A stretch of 13,695 nt of DNA from CAYXRK01 sp964467615 (lineage in GTDB: Bacteria > Hydrogenedentota > Hydrogenedentia > Hydrogenedentales > GCA-2746185), in assembly GCA_964467615.1 (NCBI GenBank), contig CAYXRK010000129.1, forward strand, positions 1 to 13,695, given 5' to 3'. The stretch's first letter is position 1; each line of letters begins with the position of its first letter. A program made the translations under genes and the position numbers. Below are positions 12,730 through 13,695 of this stretch, piece by piece. The notes under the pieces are model-generated. The model saw nothing but the letters and a program-made list of their open reading frames with translations, ran no database searches and was not told the DNA's origin.

Positions 12730-13695
12730 CAGTTCTGCCTGCCTCCCAGGTGCGTTTCGATGAGATAGCCCTCAGCGAGGGCCTTGTATTCATTCACGTT
12801 CCGTTCCTTCGTGGCGTCGTCCCAGCCGAGTTCAGCGGCCATCAGTTCGGCCACGACTGGCGCGGTGGCGACGCTCGCTCGCGTGTTTAGCAGAAGCGCG
12901 CGCGTCCTCCGGGCAAGGGCGTCCTCAACGGTGCGGGCCATTTCGTGCCGAGCGGCCCAGACGACTTCCGCCTTGATGTAGGGCAAGTCCGGATGAATTC
13001 GTTCGGAAAGCGCCGGCGTTTCATCCGCAAGCTTTTGAATTCCCGGCGCATCCGCGCCATATACGCTAAGCGCCCCGAATTGTTCCGCGTTGTCGTGCGC
13101 ACCATGAATCGACAACGTGCGCGTCACGCACGGCTTGTTCTCGAAACCGCCCACGCGGACGCAATGATTGACGAGATCCTCGGCCATCTTTCGGTACGTG
13201 GTCCACTTCCCGCCGGTGATGGTTACGAGGCCGCTGGGCGACGTGATGATCGTGTGGTCGCGGGAAATCGAGGCGGTCGATTTAGCATTCGGATTACTCA
13301 CGAGCGGACGCAGTCCGGCAAAGGTAGACAGCACGTCGCTCGATTGCGGCGCTTTCTCGAGATAGATCGCCGCATGTTCGAGGAGAAATTCGAGTTCCTC
13401 GCGCGAGGGCCGCGGCTCGAGTAACGGCGCGTCGGCGGGCGTGTCCGTCGTTCCGAAGACGATTGCGCCATGCCATGGCAGTCCGAAAAGTACGCGACCG
13501 TCTTTGGTTTTCGGGATCATCAACGCCGTTGACCCAGCGAGGAACCGGTGCGGAAGGACGATGTGGATTCCGCGACTCGGCGTTACCATCGGCCTTGCCG
13601 CGAAATCGTCCATGCGCCGAATCTCATCCGTGAATATGCCCGTCGCATTCACGACGACGCGGGCGCGGACCTCGAACTCGTCGCCGGTTTCTACG
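12729..13695 (-). CDS. glpD: FAD-dependent glycerol-3-phosphate dehydrogenase, C-terminal part (start outside window)
   Basis: The frame is open through the right edge of the window; the visible 321 residues lack the N-terminal FAD-binding start. Marker stretches for the GlpD/GlpA family are present: VVNATGIFTDEIRRM near the edge, LPWHGAIVFGTTDTPA, TFAGLRPLVSNPN, SISRDHTI and TITGGKWTTYRKMAEDLV. A helical C-terminal domain with AEVVWAARHEMARTVEDALARR (shortened; about the last 85 residues) follows. The family oxidises sn-glycerol 3-phosphate to dihydroxyacetone phosphate at the membrane and passes electrons to quinone. The stop TGA overlaps the ATG of the short-chain dehydrogenase gene. Symbol assigned by family; GlpA cannot be excluded without the N-terminus. 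Confidence 0.9.
   Translation of the reverse strand, partial: VETGDEFEVRARVVVNATGIFTDEIRRMDDFAARPMVTPSRGIHIVLPHRFLAGSTALMIPKTKDGRVLFGLPWHGAIVFGTTDTPADAPLLEPRPSREELEFLLEHAAIYLEKAPQSSDVLSTFAGLRPLVSNPNAKSTASISRDHTIITSPSGLVTITGGKWTTYRKMAEDLVNHCVRVGGFENKPCVTRTLSIHGAHDNAEQFGALSVYGADAPGIQKLADETPALSERIHPDLPYIKAEVVWAARHEMARTVEDALARRTRALLLNTRASVATAPVVAELMAAELGWDDATKERNVNEYKALAEGYLIETHLGGRQN

Overview
The window reads as a GC-rich bacterial chromosome segment, densely coded on both strands. Several traits together recall Planctomycetota or Hydrogenedentota-type genomes: secreted (twin-arginine) Gfo/Idh/MocA oxidoreductases and TIM-barrel isomerases, a DUF418 membrane protein, frequent GTG/TTG starts behind good Shine-Dalgarno sequences, and a lone ECF sigma factor. 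This assignment is an inference from gene content; there is no rRNA or marker gene here to settle it.

Layout. At 1-1756 (minus strand) lie two adjacent acyl-CoA dehydrogenase genes; the second runs off the left edge. At 1860-2237 (minus) is a single-domain response regulator whose acidic pocket and phospho-acceptor Asp are replaced. At 2359-3111 (plus) is a secreted protein with an STN-like C-terminal domain. At 3139-3543 (minus) is a zinc-ribbon protein with a proline-rich and acidic tail, behind a clear promoter and a perfect 15-bp palindrome. At 3686-4637 (minus) an ECF sigma factor overlaps a small two-helix membrane protein, and a 33-bp imperfect palindrome lies upstream of the sigma gene. 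At 4894-5826 (minus) is a PfkB sugar kinase with a TTG start, and at 6111-6410 (minus) a small membrane protein.

From 6551 the plus strand carries a Tat-exported Gfo/Idh/MocA oxidoreductase, a lipoprotein with helical repeats, a DUF418 membrane protein and a Tat-exported sugar isomerase/epimerase-like protein. Together these suggest processing of sugars or sugar derivatives at the cell envelope. Next comes a MazEF-type toxin-antitoxin module (11367-11944) with its own sigma70-type promoter and an operator-like alternating palindrome on the -10 box. Just before it, overlapping the isomerase stop codon, a 49-codon frame encodes only the toxin-binding tail of a second MazE (25 of 39 residues identical). 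The right end (minus strand) holds an FAD glycerol-3-phosphate dehydrogenase (start outside the window) coupled by a TGATG overlap to a short-chain dehydrogenase.

The most notable item is the headless MazE tail. Most identical residues use different synonymous codons, which points to an old divergence with the protein conserved, rather than a fresh duplicate. The degenerate receiver, the sigma factor with a non-canonical membrane neighbour, and the several palindromes are the other points worth checking. I saw no CRISPR array, insertion sequence, rRNA or tRNA.
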